Shown one piece after another: positions 19,321 through 27,982 of a stretch of DNA of 37,773 nt (positions within the stretch are counted from its first letter, which is position 1; each line of letters starts with the position of its first letter). The stretch is from a virus: the IMG/VR virus record IMGVR_UViG_3300044617_000270, positions 1 through 37,773 of that record. One strand, written 5' to 3'. Below the pieces are notes generated by a model, which was not told the DNA's origin, ran no database searches, and saw only the letters and a list, made by a program, of their open reading frames with translations. A program made the translations under genes and the position numbers.

Positions 19321-21077
19321 AAGAATCATTGATGGACTATCACGGTATACAGATTGATATCTCACGTGATAAGCTACTATCTGAACAGGCTATGCAGCTA
19401 TTACAAGACTACTATATGCTCCCAGGTGAGAGTAGTCCACAAGAGGCATATGCTCGTGCTGCACTAGCTTACTGTAACCATAACAAACCTTTCGCACAAC
19501 GTATCTATGACTATGCATCTAAGGGTTGGTTCATGTTTGCTAGTCCTGTACTTAGCAATGCACCACGGGTAGGTGAATACTTTAAGGCTTTACCTATCTC
19601 ATGTTTCCTTACATACATAGGTGACAACCTAACATCCCTTGTAGACCACAATGCAGAAGTTGCATGGCTATCAGTGAAAGGTGGTGGTGTAGGTGGGCAT
19701 TGGTCAGATGTTCGTGGGGTCAGCGATAAAGCACCCGGACCTATACCTTTTATGAAAGTTGTAGACAGTCAGATGACTGCATACAAACAAGGCAAGACAA
19801 GGAAAGGTAGTTATGCTGCGTACCTGGATGTTAGTCACCCTGACATTGTTGAGTTTATTAACTTTAAAGTCCCCACTGGCGGTGACATCAATCGAAAATG
19901 CTTCAATCTATTTAACGCAGTCAATGTCACTGACAAGTTTATGGAAGCAGTAGAGAAGGATCTTGAGTGGCACTTGATCGATCCTGCCAATAAAGATGTA
20001 CGTGGGACAATAAAAGCTAGGGATCTGTGGCAACGTATCCTTGAAGCTAGATTCCGTACAGGCAGTCCTTATATCAACTTCATTGATGAAGCTAACAGGC
20101 AACTGAATCCTAAGCAACGTGAGATGGGATTAAAAGTACACGGCAGTAATCTATGTAATGAGATTCACTTAGCTACAAGTGAAGATCGTACTGCAGTATG
20201 TTGCCTGTCTTCTGTGAACTTAGAAAAGTTTGATGACTGGGTAGATACAGATATGGTCTACGATCTTACAATCTTCTTAGACAATGTACTGCAAGCATTT
20301 ATTGATAATGCACCTAGAGAAATACAGAAAGCTATCCGTAGTGCAGAAGCAGAAAGATCGTTAGGCTTAGGTGCTATGGGTTTCCATGGTTACCTACAAA
20401 GCAAGGATATTCCATTTGAAGGACTGTCAGCCAAGATTGCAAACATTAGAATGTTTAGATACATCAAAGCACAGGCAACTAAAGCTACGCAGACTATGGC
20501 ACGTACAAGAGGGGAACCTGATGATCTCATTGGTACAGGCACTCGTAATGCACACCTTATTGCTGTTGCTCCAAACGCTAACAGTAGTATTATTTGTGGT
20601 TGCTCTGCTTCCATTGAGCCTATTAAGTCTAACGCATATGTGCACAGAACACGTGCAGGCTCACATCTGGTCAAGAACGTCTATCTACAACGCATCCTCA
20701 AGGGTATGGAGAAAGATACGCCGGAGGTATGGCAATCGATCATCATGAATGAAGGATCAGTGCAGCATCTGGACTTCTTAAATAGTACAGTTAAAGATAT
20801 CTATAAGACTGCATTTGAATTGGATCAGATGTGGATCGTTGAACATGCAGCAGATAGACAGCAGTACATATGTCAGGGTCAGTCACTGAATTTATTCTTC
20901 CCTGCAGGTAGCCCCAAGTCTTATGTTAATGCAGTACACTTACGAGCTTGGAAATCTAAACTCAAAGGTTTGTATTATCTGCGTACTAGTGCAGGTGTAC
21001 AAGCCGATAAGATCGGTTTAAAGATCGAAAGGAATGCGTTACAAGATGCTGAAGAATGTCTTAGCTGCCACGGGTAA
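19317..21077 (+). CDS. nrdA: ribonucleotide reductase class I, large subunit
   Basis: A 586-residue catalytic subunit that reduces ribonucleotides to deoxyribonucleotides. Seen: redox cysteine C96 (PISCFL), active-site C280 with N278 and E282 (NLCNEI), second redox cysteine at 295/296 (CCLSSVNL), the radical-transfer tyrosine pair (LYYLRT), and the C-terminal swinging-arm CxxC pair C581/C584 (CLSCHG). It starts directly at the catalytic region, so the N-terminal ATP-cone that feeds back on dATP in E. coli NrdA is missing; the enzyme may escape dATP inhibition. It starts by ATGA overlap. The radical subunit nrdB lies about 2.2 kb downstream, separated by small genes and an HNH endonuclease. 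Confidence 0.95.
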   Translation: MKESLMDYHGIQIDISRDKLLSEQAMQLLQDYYMLPGESSPQEAYARAALAYCNHNKPFAQRIYDYASKGWFMFASPVLSNAPRVGEYFKALPISCFLTYIGDNLTSLVDHNAEVAWLSVKGGGVGGHWSDVRGVSDKAPGPIPFMKVVDSQMTAYKQGKTRKGSYAAYLDVSHPDIVEFINFKVPTGGDINRKCFNLFNAVNVTDKFMEAVEKDLEWHLIDPANKDVRGTIKARDLWQRILEARFRTGSPYINFIDEANRQLNPKQREMGLKVHGSNLCNEIHLATSEDRTAVCCLSSVNLEKFDDWVDTDMVYDLTIFLDNVLQAFIDNAPREIQKAIRSAEAERSLGLGAMGFHGYLQSKDIPFEGLSAKIANIRMFRYIKAQATKATQTMARTRGEPDDLIGTGTRNAHLIAVAPNANSSIICGCSASIEPIKSNAYVHRTRAGSHLVKNVYLQRILKGMEKDTPEVWQSIIMNEGSVQHLDFLNSTVKDIYKTAFELDQMWIVEHAADRQQYICQGQSLNLFFPAGSPKSYVNAVHLRAWKSKLKGLYYLRTSAGVQADKIGLKIERNALQDAEECLSCHG

Positions 21078-21088
21078 GAGTGATAGCG

Positions 21089-21526
21089 ATGAGTAAGAAG
21101 AAACGCTTTGATAAAAAGCTATTCACAGAGAATGACTCACCAGCTAGAATTGCTGGAGTTAGGTACTGGGGTGCATTGGGATATATAGCAGCACCTAACT
21201 ATGATCAGTATGGTCCAGACTTAATAGTGATTACAGACAGTGAAAGATTCTATAGTGAAGTTGAGATTAAAAGGGTATGGTCAGGAGAGGCTTTTCAGTA
21301 CGATACCCTACAAATACCTGAAAGGAAGCGTAAGTTTGTCGGACTTGATTTCCCGTGTACTTTCATGGTATTTAATAACGAACAGACCTATGCATTTCTC
21401 TGTGAGGGTGATACACTTATTACTTCCCCCTTAGTGGAAGTCCCTAATAAGTATGTACATGCAGGTGAGATGTTCTATCAAGTTCCTGTTAGTAAGCTTA
21501 AGTTAGTGAGGGTTCCTGTACAATGA
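21089..21526 (+). CDS. putative PD-(D/E)XK-like nuclease
   Basis: A 145-residue protein. A compact set of candidate catalytic residues is visible: YGPDLIVI (Asp about residue 44) followed by FYSEVEIKR (Glu and Lys about residues 57-61), the spacing of a minimal PD-(D/E)xK fold, with RYWGALGYIAAPN in front. A restriction- or repair-type nuclease, or a fold-only relative, are both possible. ATG 21089 is preferred to GTG 21080; AAGAG lies about 8 nt upstream. It lies between nrdA and small genes and overlaps the next gene by 4 nt. Confidence 0.55.
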   Translation: MSKKKRFDKKLFTENDSPARIAGVRYWGALGYIAAPNYDQYGPDLIVITDSERFYSEVEIKRVWSGEAFQYDTLQIPERKRKFVGLDFPCTFMVFNNEQTYAFLCEGDTLITSPLVEVPNKYVHAGEMFYQVPVSKLKLVRVPVQ

Positions 21527-21894
21527 ATAAAGACGATATCATTAATCAACTTGAGAGGATCTATGCTAATCTAGTAGCATTGGGTACATACTATTTCCAC
21601 GAGCATTGTGAGTACAATAACAAGTACAGTGCTACTGATAATATAGATACAGTAGAGTTTGGCTTGTGGGATGCGGAGTTAAGGATTAAAGAGATTATTA
21701 AACTACTGGAGGAATCCAATGAGTTCAGAAATGCCAGAGATTTTAATGACAAAGAATCTTGGGAAACATCCGAGTGGTCTTACGATGCAGGAATGGCTAT
21801 GGCCTTTCAAGACTGCGGAACAGAGAAAGCTAGTAGCAAAGTACCACAAGAAGATGGAGAAGCAGCAGCGCAAGAAGCAGTTAGACGATATTGA
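21523..21894 (+). CDS. hypothetical protein
   Basis: A 123-residue acidic protein starting MNKDDIINQLERIYANLVAL. Residues 1-70 are regular amphipathic helix with strong coding character. The remaining 50 residues overlap, in another frame, a gene at 21719-21910 that has a very good ribosome binding site. The tail (Ala/Glu/Gln-rich, ending EAVRRY) looks less convincing, so the ancestral protein may have been shorter. Function unknown. Confidence 0.5.
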   Translation: MNKDDIINQLERIYANLVALGTYYFHEHCEYNNKYSATDNIDTVEFGLWDAELRIKEIIKLLEESNEFRNARDFNDKESWETSEWSYDAGMAMAFQDCGTEKASSKVPQEDGEAAAQEAVRRY

Positions 21895-21910
21895 ACTTGC
21901 ACCCTTTTAA
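21719..21910 (+). CDS. small basic protein, nested overlap
   Basis: A 63-residue protein (MSSEMPEILMTKNLGKHPSG, then a Lys/Arg/Gln-rich helix YHKKMEKQQRKKQLDD). GGAGG lies 6-7 nt before the ATG, the best ribosome binding site nearby. It overlaps the gene at 21523 by 176 nt in another frame and ends 17 nt before the next gene. The segment PSGLTMQEWLWPFKTAEQR looks like a natural folded core. Function unknown. Confidence 0.55.
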   Translation: MSSEMPEILMTKNLGKHPSGLTMQEWLWPFKTAEQRKLVAKYHKKMEKQQRKKQLDDIELAPF

Positions 21911-21927
21911 CTTAATAGGAGAAAACT

Positions 21928-22239
21928 ATGACTTACATTAAAGTAGACGATGAGATGGCAGATAAAATCATCCGTAATGGATTAGTTGAAAGCTACTTCA
22001 CAACGGAAGAGATGATTGAGACTGCTGAAGCAAAGGAAGAAGCAGGTGAAAAACTTAAACCTTATCAGAAAGAAGACCTTGAGTACAATAGAAAATACCT
22101 TAAGGCACTCAAAAGAGTTATCGAACACTTTACAGTCGGAGGAAACTTTAATGTCGAGGCTGAAAGACTTGACTACTATGAAAGAAGTTTTGACCAACCA
22201 ACCCACACCTATGTCGAAGAAGACGAAGATGGAATCTGA
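21928..22239 (+). CDS. hypothetical protein
   Basis: A 103-residue, highly charged, acidic protein with long helices (EEMIETAEAKEEAGEKLKPY, then KEDLEYNRKYLKALKRVIEH), perhaps coiled coil. TAGGAG lies 8 nt before the ATG. It overlaps the next gene by 29 nt in another frame. Family not recognised. Confidence 0.6.
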   Translation: MTYIKVDDEMADKIIRNGLVESYFTTEEMIETAEAKEEAGEKLKPYQKEDLEYNRKYLKALKRVIEHFTVGGNFNVEAERLDYYERSFDQPTHTYVEEDEDGI

Positions 22240-22684
22240 TATATTCAAAGGCCCAGATAGATTTGACTTAGAGCAATCTATCCTAACTGTGTGGGGTTTA
22301 GAGGATGATTTAGATGCCCTCTATGGCTACCTATATGAAATGGATGCAGATGCAGACACTGTAGCTAATGCTGTACTTGGAGCAAAGGTATTGCACACAG
22401 CACGATGCACTAAGCTGTGGAATATTTTTACTAAGCTTGTAGGGACTGAGCAGTTTACTACGGATGAACGTGTCGCTGATTTAAAGGAACACATCGAAGA
22501 GTTAAGGGAAGACAATGCAAAACTGTTAGCTGCCTTACATGAGAGCTATGAGAATTGTGAAAGCATTGTGAAGTATGAAGGTCTAGGGCCAGGACAATCA
22601 CAGCAAGGTATGAGCATTCGTGAGCAACTTGCAAGTGCTATTAGACTAAAGGCTAAGGAAGTAAGTGAGGAGTACTTAAAGTAA
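22211..22684 (+). CDS. hypothetical protein
   Basis: A 157-residue acidic protein. Two starts are possible: ATG 22211 (MSKKTKMESDIF) and ATG 22229 (MESDIFKG), the latter with a GAAGA sequence upstream. The core is helical, with a strongly charged middle (ERVADLKEHIEELREDNAKL) that suggests a coiled coil, and a C-terminal helix GMSIREQLASAIRLKAKEV. It is the last gene before the terminator at 22727, so it closes the operon that includes nrdA. Family not recognised. Confidence 0.6.
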   Translation: MSKKTKMESDIFKGPDRFDLEQSILTVWGLEDDLDALYGYLYEMDADADTVANAVLGAKVLHTARCTKLWNIFTKLVGTEQFTTDERVADLKEHIEELREDNAKLLAALHESYENCESIVKYEGLGPGQSQQGMSIREQLASAIRLKAKEVSEEYLK

Positions 22685-22726
22685 TTGACATAGACAATTA
22701 GCTACATATAACTTTACTTCCCACCT

Positions 22727-22752
22727 GGGCACTTTCATAGTGCCCTTTATTT
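22727..22752 (+). terminator. Rho-independent terminator
   Basis: GGGCACT (22727-22733) pairs with AGTGCCC (22739-22745) around a TTCAT loop, followed by TTTATTTT. This is the clearest intrinsic terminator in the window. It lies 43 nt after the stop at 22684 and upstream of the HNH gene, so transcription of the HNH and nrdB genes may need readthrough or another promoter. Confidence 0.75.
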
Positions 22753-22775
22753 TCCCTTTTAACTTTGGAGTATTC

Positions 22776-23258
22776 ATGTCTGCGCCTAAAACAAGAAAAG
22801 AAGCTTTGCAATTGGGAGAAAAAATATACGATACAGGTGTTGTATGCAAAAACAACCACGGATCAATAAGATATAGTAGCAACGGATATTGTTGTGTATG
22901 CAGTAATATTAAGCTTGCTGAATGGAGAGCTGTAAACAAAGAAAAAGAATTACTGTATAAAAAACAATACAGAAATACTTGCAGAGGAAAAGCACTAAGA
23001 ACTAAGAATCAACAAGATAGGGAATCCCGAAAAATAAATGCAAGTATTTATGAGGGAGAAGAATTTAATGATTTTTGTCTAGAAGAAGCTTATGCACTAT
23101 CAGAATTACGCACCCAGATGACGGGCATAAGATATCATGTGGATCATGTAATTCCATTAAGGGGTAAATTTGTGTGTGGGTTTCATAGTTGGAACAACGT
23201 ACAGGTGATACCTGCTGTAGAAAATATTAAAAAATCAAATAGTATGAAAGGCCTATAA
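22776..23258 (+). CDS. HNH homing endonuclease
   Basis: A 160-residue free-standing HNH endonuclease. N-terminal zinc-type cysteines C24, C39, C40, C42 (CKNNHGSIRYSSNGYCCVC) and a basic linker precede the HNH core H121-x-D123-H124 (YHVDHVIPLRGK) with VCGFHSWNNVQVIP and N150 (VENIKKSN). TTTGGAG lies 5 nt before the ATG. It is more A-rich than its neighbours, follows its own terminator region and is inserted between nrdA-linked genes and nrdB. Such enzymes commonly sit next to nrd genes in phages, cutting the homologous allele of relatives to spread. The TAATGA junction with nrdB shows a precise, functional insertion. Confidence 0.88.
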   Translation: MSAPKTRKEALQLGEKIYDTGVVCKNNHGSIRYSSNGYCCVCSNIKLAEWRAVNKEKELLYKKQYRNTCRGKALRTKNQQDRESRKINASIYEGEEFNDFCLEEAYALSELRTQMTGIRYHVDHVIPLRGKFVCGFHSWNNVQVIPAVENIKKSNSMKGL

Positions 23259-24244
23259 TGAGTTTAACAACATGTAGTACTAGTTACAAACCTTTTCTGT
23301 ACCCATGGGCTGTTGAGTATTCTGTTGAATCTGAGAAGGTTCATTGGATTGAGGCAGAGGCTAAGTTACAGGATGATGTAGCACAATGGCAAAACGGCAA
23401 GCTATCCGTACAAGAAAAAAACCACATTACTCAGATTCTTAGATTGTTTACACAGAGCGATGTGGCAGTTGGGTCTAATTACCTAGATCACTATGTACAT
23501 AAATTTAAAAACAATGAAATTAGAGCAATGTTAACAAGTTTTGCTGCAAGAGAGTTTATCCACCAACGTGCATATGCCCTACTAAACGATACACTTGGGC
23601 TGCCAGAGGAAGAGTACTCAGCCTTCCTAGAATACAAGCAGATGCGTGATAAGATCGATTTCATGACAAGGATAGATACCCATAGCCATGAAGGATTAGC
23701 GAAGGCTGTAGCCCGTTCTGTGATGAATGAGGGCATGTCTTTGTTTAGTGCCTTTGCCATGCTCTTAAACTACCAGAGATATGGCAAGATGAAAGGTATG
23801 TGTGAGATTGTTGAATGGTCTATCCGTGATGAGTCCATGCACTGTGAAGGCATGGTTAAACTATTCAGGGAGTTCTGTAAAGAGCATCCTAGGATTGTCA
23901 CAGATGACTTTAAGAAAGATATCTATCAGATGTTCAGGGATAGTGTAGCACTTGAGGATGCAGTCATTGATGGTGCATTTGAAATGGGACACATACAGGG
24001 CTTGACAGCAGAGGATGTAAAGAGTTATATTCGCTACATAGCAGATAGACGTTTAATTCAACTAGGACTTAAGGGTAACTGGGGAGTTAAAAAGAATCCG
24101 CTAGAGTGGCTTGATTGGATTGTTGCAGGTGATACACTGAAGAACTTCTTTGAGGGTGTGGTTACCGACTACAATGCAGCAGGTATGGTAGGTGATTGGG
24201 GATGGAACTACAATGAATCAGAGCAACACAAACTTGCAGCGTAA
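23258..24244 (+). CDS. nrdB: ribonucleotide reductase class I, small (radical) subunit
   Basis: A 328-residue radical-generating subunit of class I ribonucleotide reductase. Iron ligands seen are D68 (TQSDVAVG), E99 and H102 (REFIHQRAY), E158 (MNEGMS), and E192 and H195 (RDESMHCE). The tyrosyl radical position is Y106, seven residues after E99 as in E. coli Y122. So a standard diiron-tyrosyl type is expected. It overlaps the HNH gene by 1 nt (TAATG) and runs 32 nt into the next small gene. It pairs with NrdA to supply dNTPs during replication. Confidence 0.95.
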   Translation: MSLTTCSTSYKPFLYPWAVEYSVESEKVHWIEAEAKLQDDVAQWQNGKLSVQEKNHITQILRLFTQSDVAVGSNYLDHYVHKFKNNEIRAMLTSFAAREFIHQRAYALLNDTLGLPEEEYSAFLEYKQMRDKIDFMTRIDTHSHEGLAKAVARSVMNEGMSLFSAFAMLLNYQRYGKMKGMCEIVEWSIRDESMHCEGMVKLFREFCKEHPRIVTDDFKKDIYQMFRDSVALEDAVIDGAFEMGHIQGLTAEDVKSYIRYIADRRLIQLGLKGNWGVKKNPLEWLDWIVAGDTLKNFFEGVVTDYNAAGMVGDWGWNYNESEQHKLAA

Positions 24245-24446
24245 TAGCAACACTGAACATCTTAAGAAAGATCGTGTACCTCCTTTGTCAATTCAATTTG
24301 ATAAAGGCAGGTATGCTTTTGTCAGGGGATGGATTGCCAATCCCTACTCTGAAGATGACCCAAAAGGGAAAGAGTGGCAGCGAGGATTTAATGCTGCCTA
24401 TTTCGATAACCTAGATAAAGTGAAAGTTAAATATGCAAAACGATAA
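24213..24446 (+). CDS. small protein, ribosome-modulation-factor-like pattern
   Basis: A 77-residue basic protein. The N-terminal 28 residues are polar. Residues 30-70 (YAFVRGWIANPYSEDDPKGK then EWQRGFNAAYFDNL) have a GW...NP...W.RGFN pattern that recalls ribosome-modulation-factor-like small proteins of phages; I cannot verify this. ATG 24213 is used; it lies inside the nrdB 3' end. It overlaps the next gene by 14 nt. Confidence 0.55.
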   Translation: MNQSNTNLQRNSNTEHLKKDRVPPLSIQFDKGRYAFVRGWIANPYSEDDPKGKEWQRGFNAAYFDNLDKVKVKYAKR

Positions 24447-24621
24447 TGTTAGCATTCAGGTAACCCTACAAGAAATAGAGATCATTCTTAATTTGATTAA
24501 GAAGACCCCTATTGAAACTGGGCTATACCCTATGTTCGTTAAGCTAGTAAATCAGTACAATGCTATAAGGCAAGAGTTAGCAGCTAAAGAGAATGCAGCT
24601 ATCGCAGACCCTCTAGCCTAG
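24433..24621 (+). CDS. small hypothetical protein, last rightward gene
   Basis: A 62-residue, mostly helical protein (SIQVTLQEIEIILNLIKKTP near the start). It is the last gene of the rightward block; its 3' end overlaps tail to tail by 23 nt with the last leftward gene (stop at 24599). No intrinsic terminator is visible at this junction, so opposing transcripts may run into each other. Family not recognised. Confidence 0.6.
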   Translation: MQNDNVSIQVTLQEIEIILNLIKKTPIETGLYPMFVKLVNQYNAIRQELAAKENAAIADPLA

Positions 24622-27600
24622 CTGCATACTCATACACTGAGGCGTAATCTTTGGCATCTTCAAGGGTTACGCCTTTGTCACGTTTGTACATATCATTGAT
24701 AGCCAAGCGTCTTTGTTGAGATAGCCTGTTGTATGCCATCTTATCTACACGCTCTTTATCTTTAGCTGTCATGTCACCCTGCACAATCGAACGTGCAGCA
24801 CTTAAAGCAGTTGACATGTTATTAGTTATAGCAACTTTCTTTTCTCTATCTGACATTGCATTGTATTCACGTGAGTCAATGCGTGGTATCACAACTTGTT
24901 TAATCCATTTACCTGCTTCTTTAATGACTGCACGATCATAGATCTTATCGCCAGTAGATCCAAACATTTGATAGGGATCTAAGTTGAGTCTTTCAACTTC
25001 TTGCTCAAGCTTGTTGCCACGTGGTACGACACGAACACCTGCTAGTGTGCTAAAGAATTCACCCGCACGTATGGGAGTTTCCTCACGTAAATAGGGCAAG
25101 TATTCAGGTAAGTCTGCCTTACCTCTTCCAACCACAGGCAGTGGTGTCTCAAGTGCGGGTACTTTAGATTTAAGTACGTTACCTGCTGATACAGCAATAA
25201 TATCTTTCCATCCCTCTGCCTCAACAACATTAGGATCACGAACAATTCCTGATTCCCTGTCTATTAAATCAAAGTAAGAAAAGACAGGTTGTCCTGGCTG
25301 CATAAATCTACCTACAAAGTTACCCATCACTTTGCCTATAGCTTTAAGTGCCCTGTCAGAGTCTTTGCCCTCAGTGCCAGACAGCAACTCAGGCAGTGCT
25401 TCAAAGATTGTGCCCTGAGTTCCAGCAGGTAGTTTTAAACCTGCCATGGTTTCAATACCCTCACTTACTTTAATCTCTTCTTCTTTCTTTAGTTTAGATT
25501 TAGCTAAAGTGTCACCTATCCAGAATGCAGGACCGGCAGGGAAGAGGGAGCGTATGTCTACGGTACTACCATCTTCGGCTTGTATATTGTTCCACTTGGT
25601 GTCTTGATTCTCTAATCTGTATTTATAGGCTGCATATATCATTGCAGTGCCAACAACACCTTGAGAAAACTTTCTCGTGCCATCACGGAATAGCCTATCT
25701 ATTTCAATAGCCTCGTCAGTAACTTTACCTTGTGCTGTCTTTTTTATGGCTGCAGGGTTAGTTAAAAACTTATCTGTGGCTTGCAAGATATCAGATAGAC
25801 CTGATGCCGCACCGAAAGGGCTATACTTATATTGGAAGGCTATAGCGTTAGCCATAAATCTAGGGAATGGCACAGCCAAACTACTGCCAGGGAACTTTTC
25901 TATGCCACGGATAATATAGTTAGCTGCTGTCTCTGTCATATTCTCGATAGATGTGGCAGCTTTAGTCTTTGGCATATAGGAAAAGGTAGCCTTTAATGCA
26001 TCATCAGCAGCATTGTTTAAGATACTAGTAGGTATCTTTTTATCATTGGCTAGTATTTCCATCATATCCATGCCAACCCTGCGTAAGCTTCTCTCCACAC
26101 TGGCAGTGAATACGGCCCTACGGAACAGAGCATCCTGTGCTACGTTAAGTGAGTTCACAAAACGTGCACCTTTACTTAACTCCTGGTCCCCTGATTCTTG
26201 CAGTGAGTTAAGCATAAGGCTTCTTAACTTTGGATTATCTGCTAGAATAAGATCCATAGTTTCTGCTGTCATTCCTGCATCATTTAGTTTGATAAGCGTA
26301 CTAAAAGAGTCATTAACAATGTTGCTCATGCTTTGGGAAAAGTCGCCCCTTTTAAATGATCCCGTGACTGCTGATTTAACAAGCTTTCCTGTCTCATATA
26401 TCGTACCTTCAAGAAGTCTGGATGCCGCATCTAAAGTAAGAGCACCCATAGTACCGTATACGTTTCTTATGGTAGTACCTAAACCAGACACCATGTAAGC
26501 TTTAGACTCTCTTTCAAGTCGGGACACAGCATTAATAGTTGCAGCACCTGAACTGACTATTTCATTGTCTCTTCCGTACAAACCATCTATAAGTCTTTGT
26601 GACTCTGGGTCTAGTTTCCCTACACTATTGAGTGCTCTCGACAGACTACTAAGACCTGCCAAACCTCTGCCCATTTCACTGGCAGTAGTTAATGAAGCTT
26701 GACCAAATTCACTTAAAGTTATATTGGCCTTTTTAAGTGCATCGTTAAATATTTCATCTGGTATTGTCACAGATCCTTCAGGTAAGTTTTTACTACGCTC
26801 ACCCAAAATCATAAACACATCTCTAACTGCTTCCATCATTTGCTGCCCCTTCTTTGGTTTAAAAGCAGGGTCAGCATCCATGATGTATTTAACTACATCA
26901 AGAGATCTTTTATAAATATCGTTCTTTATTTTGCCATCTGTTACAGACGTTGGTGGTGTTATTTCATCCAGTACCCGTGTTCTACCTTGCTGTATGTCAA
27001 ACTGCTTAAGAACATCTTCCATCTCACGATCAAAGGCTTCTATAAAATTAGTTGTTTGCGGATTAGATGTTGGCTTTCTTTTTCCTGCTAGCTTTTCTTC
27101 TAAATCTTTCTTATATGTAGCAGGTTTACGTGCCACACTTGCAGCCTCAAAACCACTCATCGCTGAGCCTAATACGCCTGCAAAAGCAGCTTCACCTAAA
27201 TCAACTGGACCTTCTGTAGCCCCACTCTCAATTCTAATACGCTGCTGTACAATATTAGATCCAGCAGATATAGGTGCTTCTACGACAGCAGCAGTGACAC
27301 CTGTACGCAATGGTGTACTGAATGCTTTTTTAAGTAGCTGCCGTGCAGCAGCATACGTAGCAAATTTCCCAACGCCCAATCCTGTGTAGGTAAGAGGATC
27401 ACTGGCAATGGACATAACAGTCTCTGCGTAAGGTCTTATGCCTTCCTGCCCACCTTTAAGTATCGCAATAGGCACACGATCCCATAGATCGATAGCCTTA
27501 CCTGCCTTCTCTGCATCTGCAGGTTTGGCATTAGCAATCCAGTTTAGCTCAGGTACTGCATTGAGTATCGTGTTGAGTTCAATCTTACGCATCTCAGTAG

Positions 27601-27982
27601 CAAACCGTTTAGCGTAATCTTCATTAGATTCATCTTTCTTCTGCTCGCCAACCTTACCAAATCTAGCTGTCATATAGTCTTTAATGACATTAAAGTTCTC
27701 TGGCTTTTGGTACAAGTCAACAAAGTCTACTTTATTCTCACGTTCATACCGTTCTATCTCAGCACGATCTTCCCGCTGCTTAGCCATAATACCTTTAGTG
27801 ATCTGTGTCACTTTAGCTGCAGGTTTACCGTACTCTTTAAACATGCTAGTACGTTTATAATCTTTTAAGTCATCGGCAGTGCCACTGACTTCTATCTTTG
27901 GTGTGCTATCCCATTTAATACCTTCATCTTTCTGTGGTACTACAGAAGGTATAGGATCCCATTTGATATTTTCATCTGCCAT
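24599..27982 (-). CDS. large internal virion / ejection-type protein
   Basis: A 1127-residue protein, the last gene of the leftward late operon. By position and size it corresponds to the internal core proteins (gp15/gp16-like) that T7-like phages eject into the host envelope; no sequence match was visible. N-terminus: two IKWD-containing segments. Residues about 190-290 are Ala/Gly-rich and amphipathic (VTAAVVEAPISAGS), perhaps membrane-active. The rest is mostly helical, ending in YASVYEYAARLEGLR. No lytic transglycosylase motif was found. Its start shares one nucleotide with the stop of the preceding gene. Its 3' end overlaps the last rightward gene by 23 nt. Confidence 0.6.
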   Translation of the reverse strand: MADENIKWDPIPSVVPQKDEGIKWDSTPKIEVSGTADDLKDYKRTSMFKEYGKPAAKVTQITKGIMAKQREDRAEIERYERENKVDFVDLYQKPENFNVIKDYMTARFGKVGEQKKDESNEDYAKRFATEMRKIELNTILNAVPELNWIANAKPADAEKAGKAIDLWDRVPIAILKGGQEGIRPYAETVMSIASDPLTYTGLGVGKFATYAAARQLLKKAFSTPLRTGVTAAVVEAPISAGSNIVQQRIRIESGATEGPVDLGEAAFAGVLGSAMSGFEAASVARKPATYKKDLEEKLAGKRKPTSNPQTTNFIEAFDREMEDVLKQFDIQQGRTRVLDEITPPTSVTDGKIKNDIYKRSLDVVKYIMDADPAFKPKKGQQMMEAVRDVFMILGERSKNLPEGSVTIPDEIFNDALKKANITLSEFGQASLTTASEMGRGLAGLSSLSRALNSVGKLDPESQRLIDGLYGRDNEIVSSGAATINAVSRLERESKAYMVSGLGTTIRNVYGTMGALTLDAASRLLEGTIYETGKLVKSAVTGSFKRGDFSQSMSNIVNDSFSTLIKLNDAGMTAETMDLILADNPKLRSLMLNSLQESGDQELSKGARFVNSLNVAQDALFRRAVFTASVERSLRRVGMDMMEILANDKKIPTSILNNAADDALKATFSYMPKTKAATSIENMTETAANYIIRGIEKFPGSSLAVPFPRFMANAIAFQYKYSPFGAASGLSDILQATDKFLTNPAAIKKTAQGKVTDEAIEIDRLFRDGTRKFSQGVVGTAMIYAAYKYRLENQDTKWNNIQAEDGSTVDIRSLFPAGPAFWIGDTLAKSKLKKEEEIKVSEGIETMAGLKLPAGTQGTIFEALPELLSGTEGKDSDRALKAIGKVMGNFVGRFMQPGQPVFSYFDLIDRESGIVRDPNVVEAEGWKDIIAVSAGNVLKSKVPALETPLPVVGRGKADLPEYLPYLREETPIRAGEFFSTLAGVRVVPRGNKLEQEVERLNLDPYQMFGSTGDKIYDRAVIKEAGKWIKQVVIPRIDSREYNAMSDREKKVAITNNMSTALSAARSIVQGDMTAKDKERVDKMAYNRLSQQRRLAINDMYKRDKGVTLEDAKDYASVYEYAARLEGLR

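Noticed and set aside
26013-27389. Several rightward frames opposite the 1127-residue gene
   Set aside because: All lie antisense to a much better leftward gene, lack ribosome binding sites and have Ser/Cys-rich composition.
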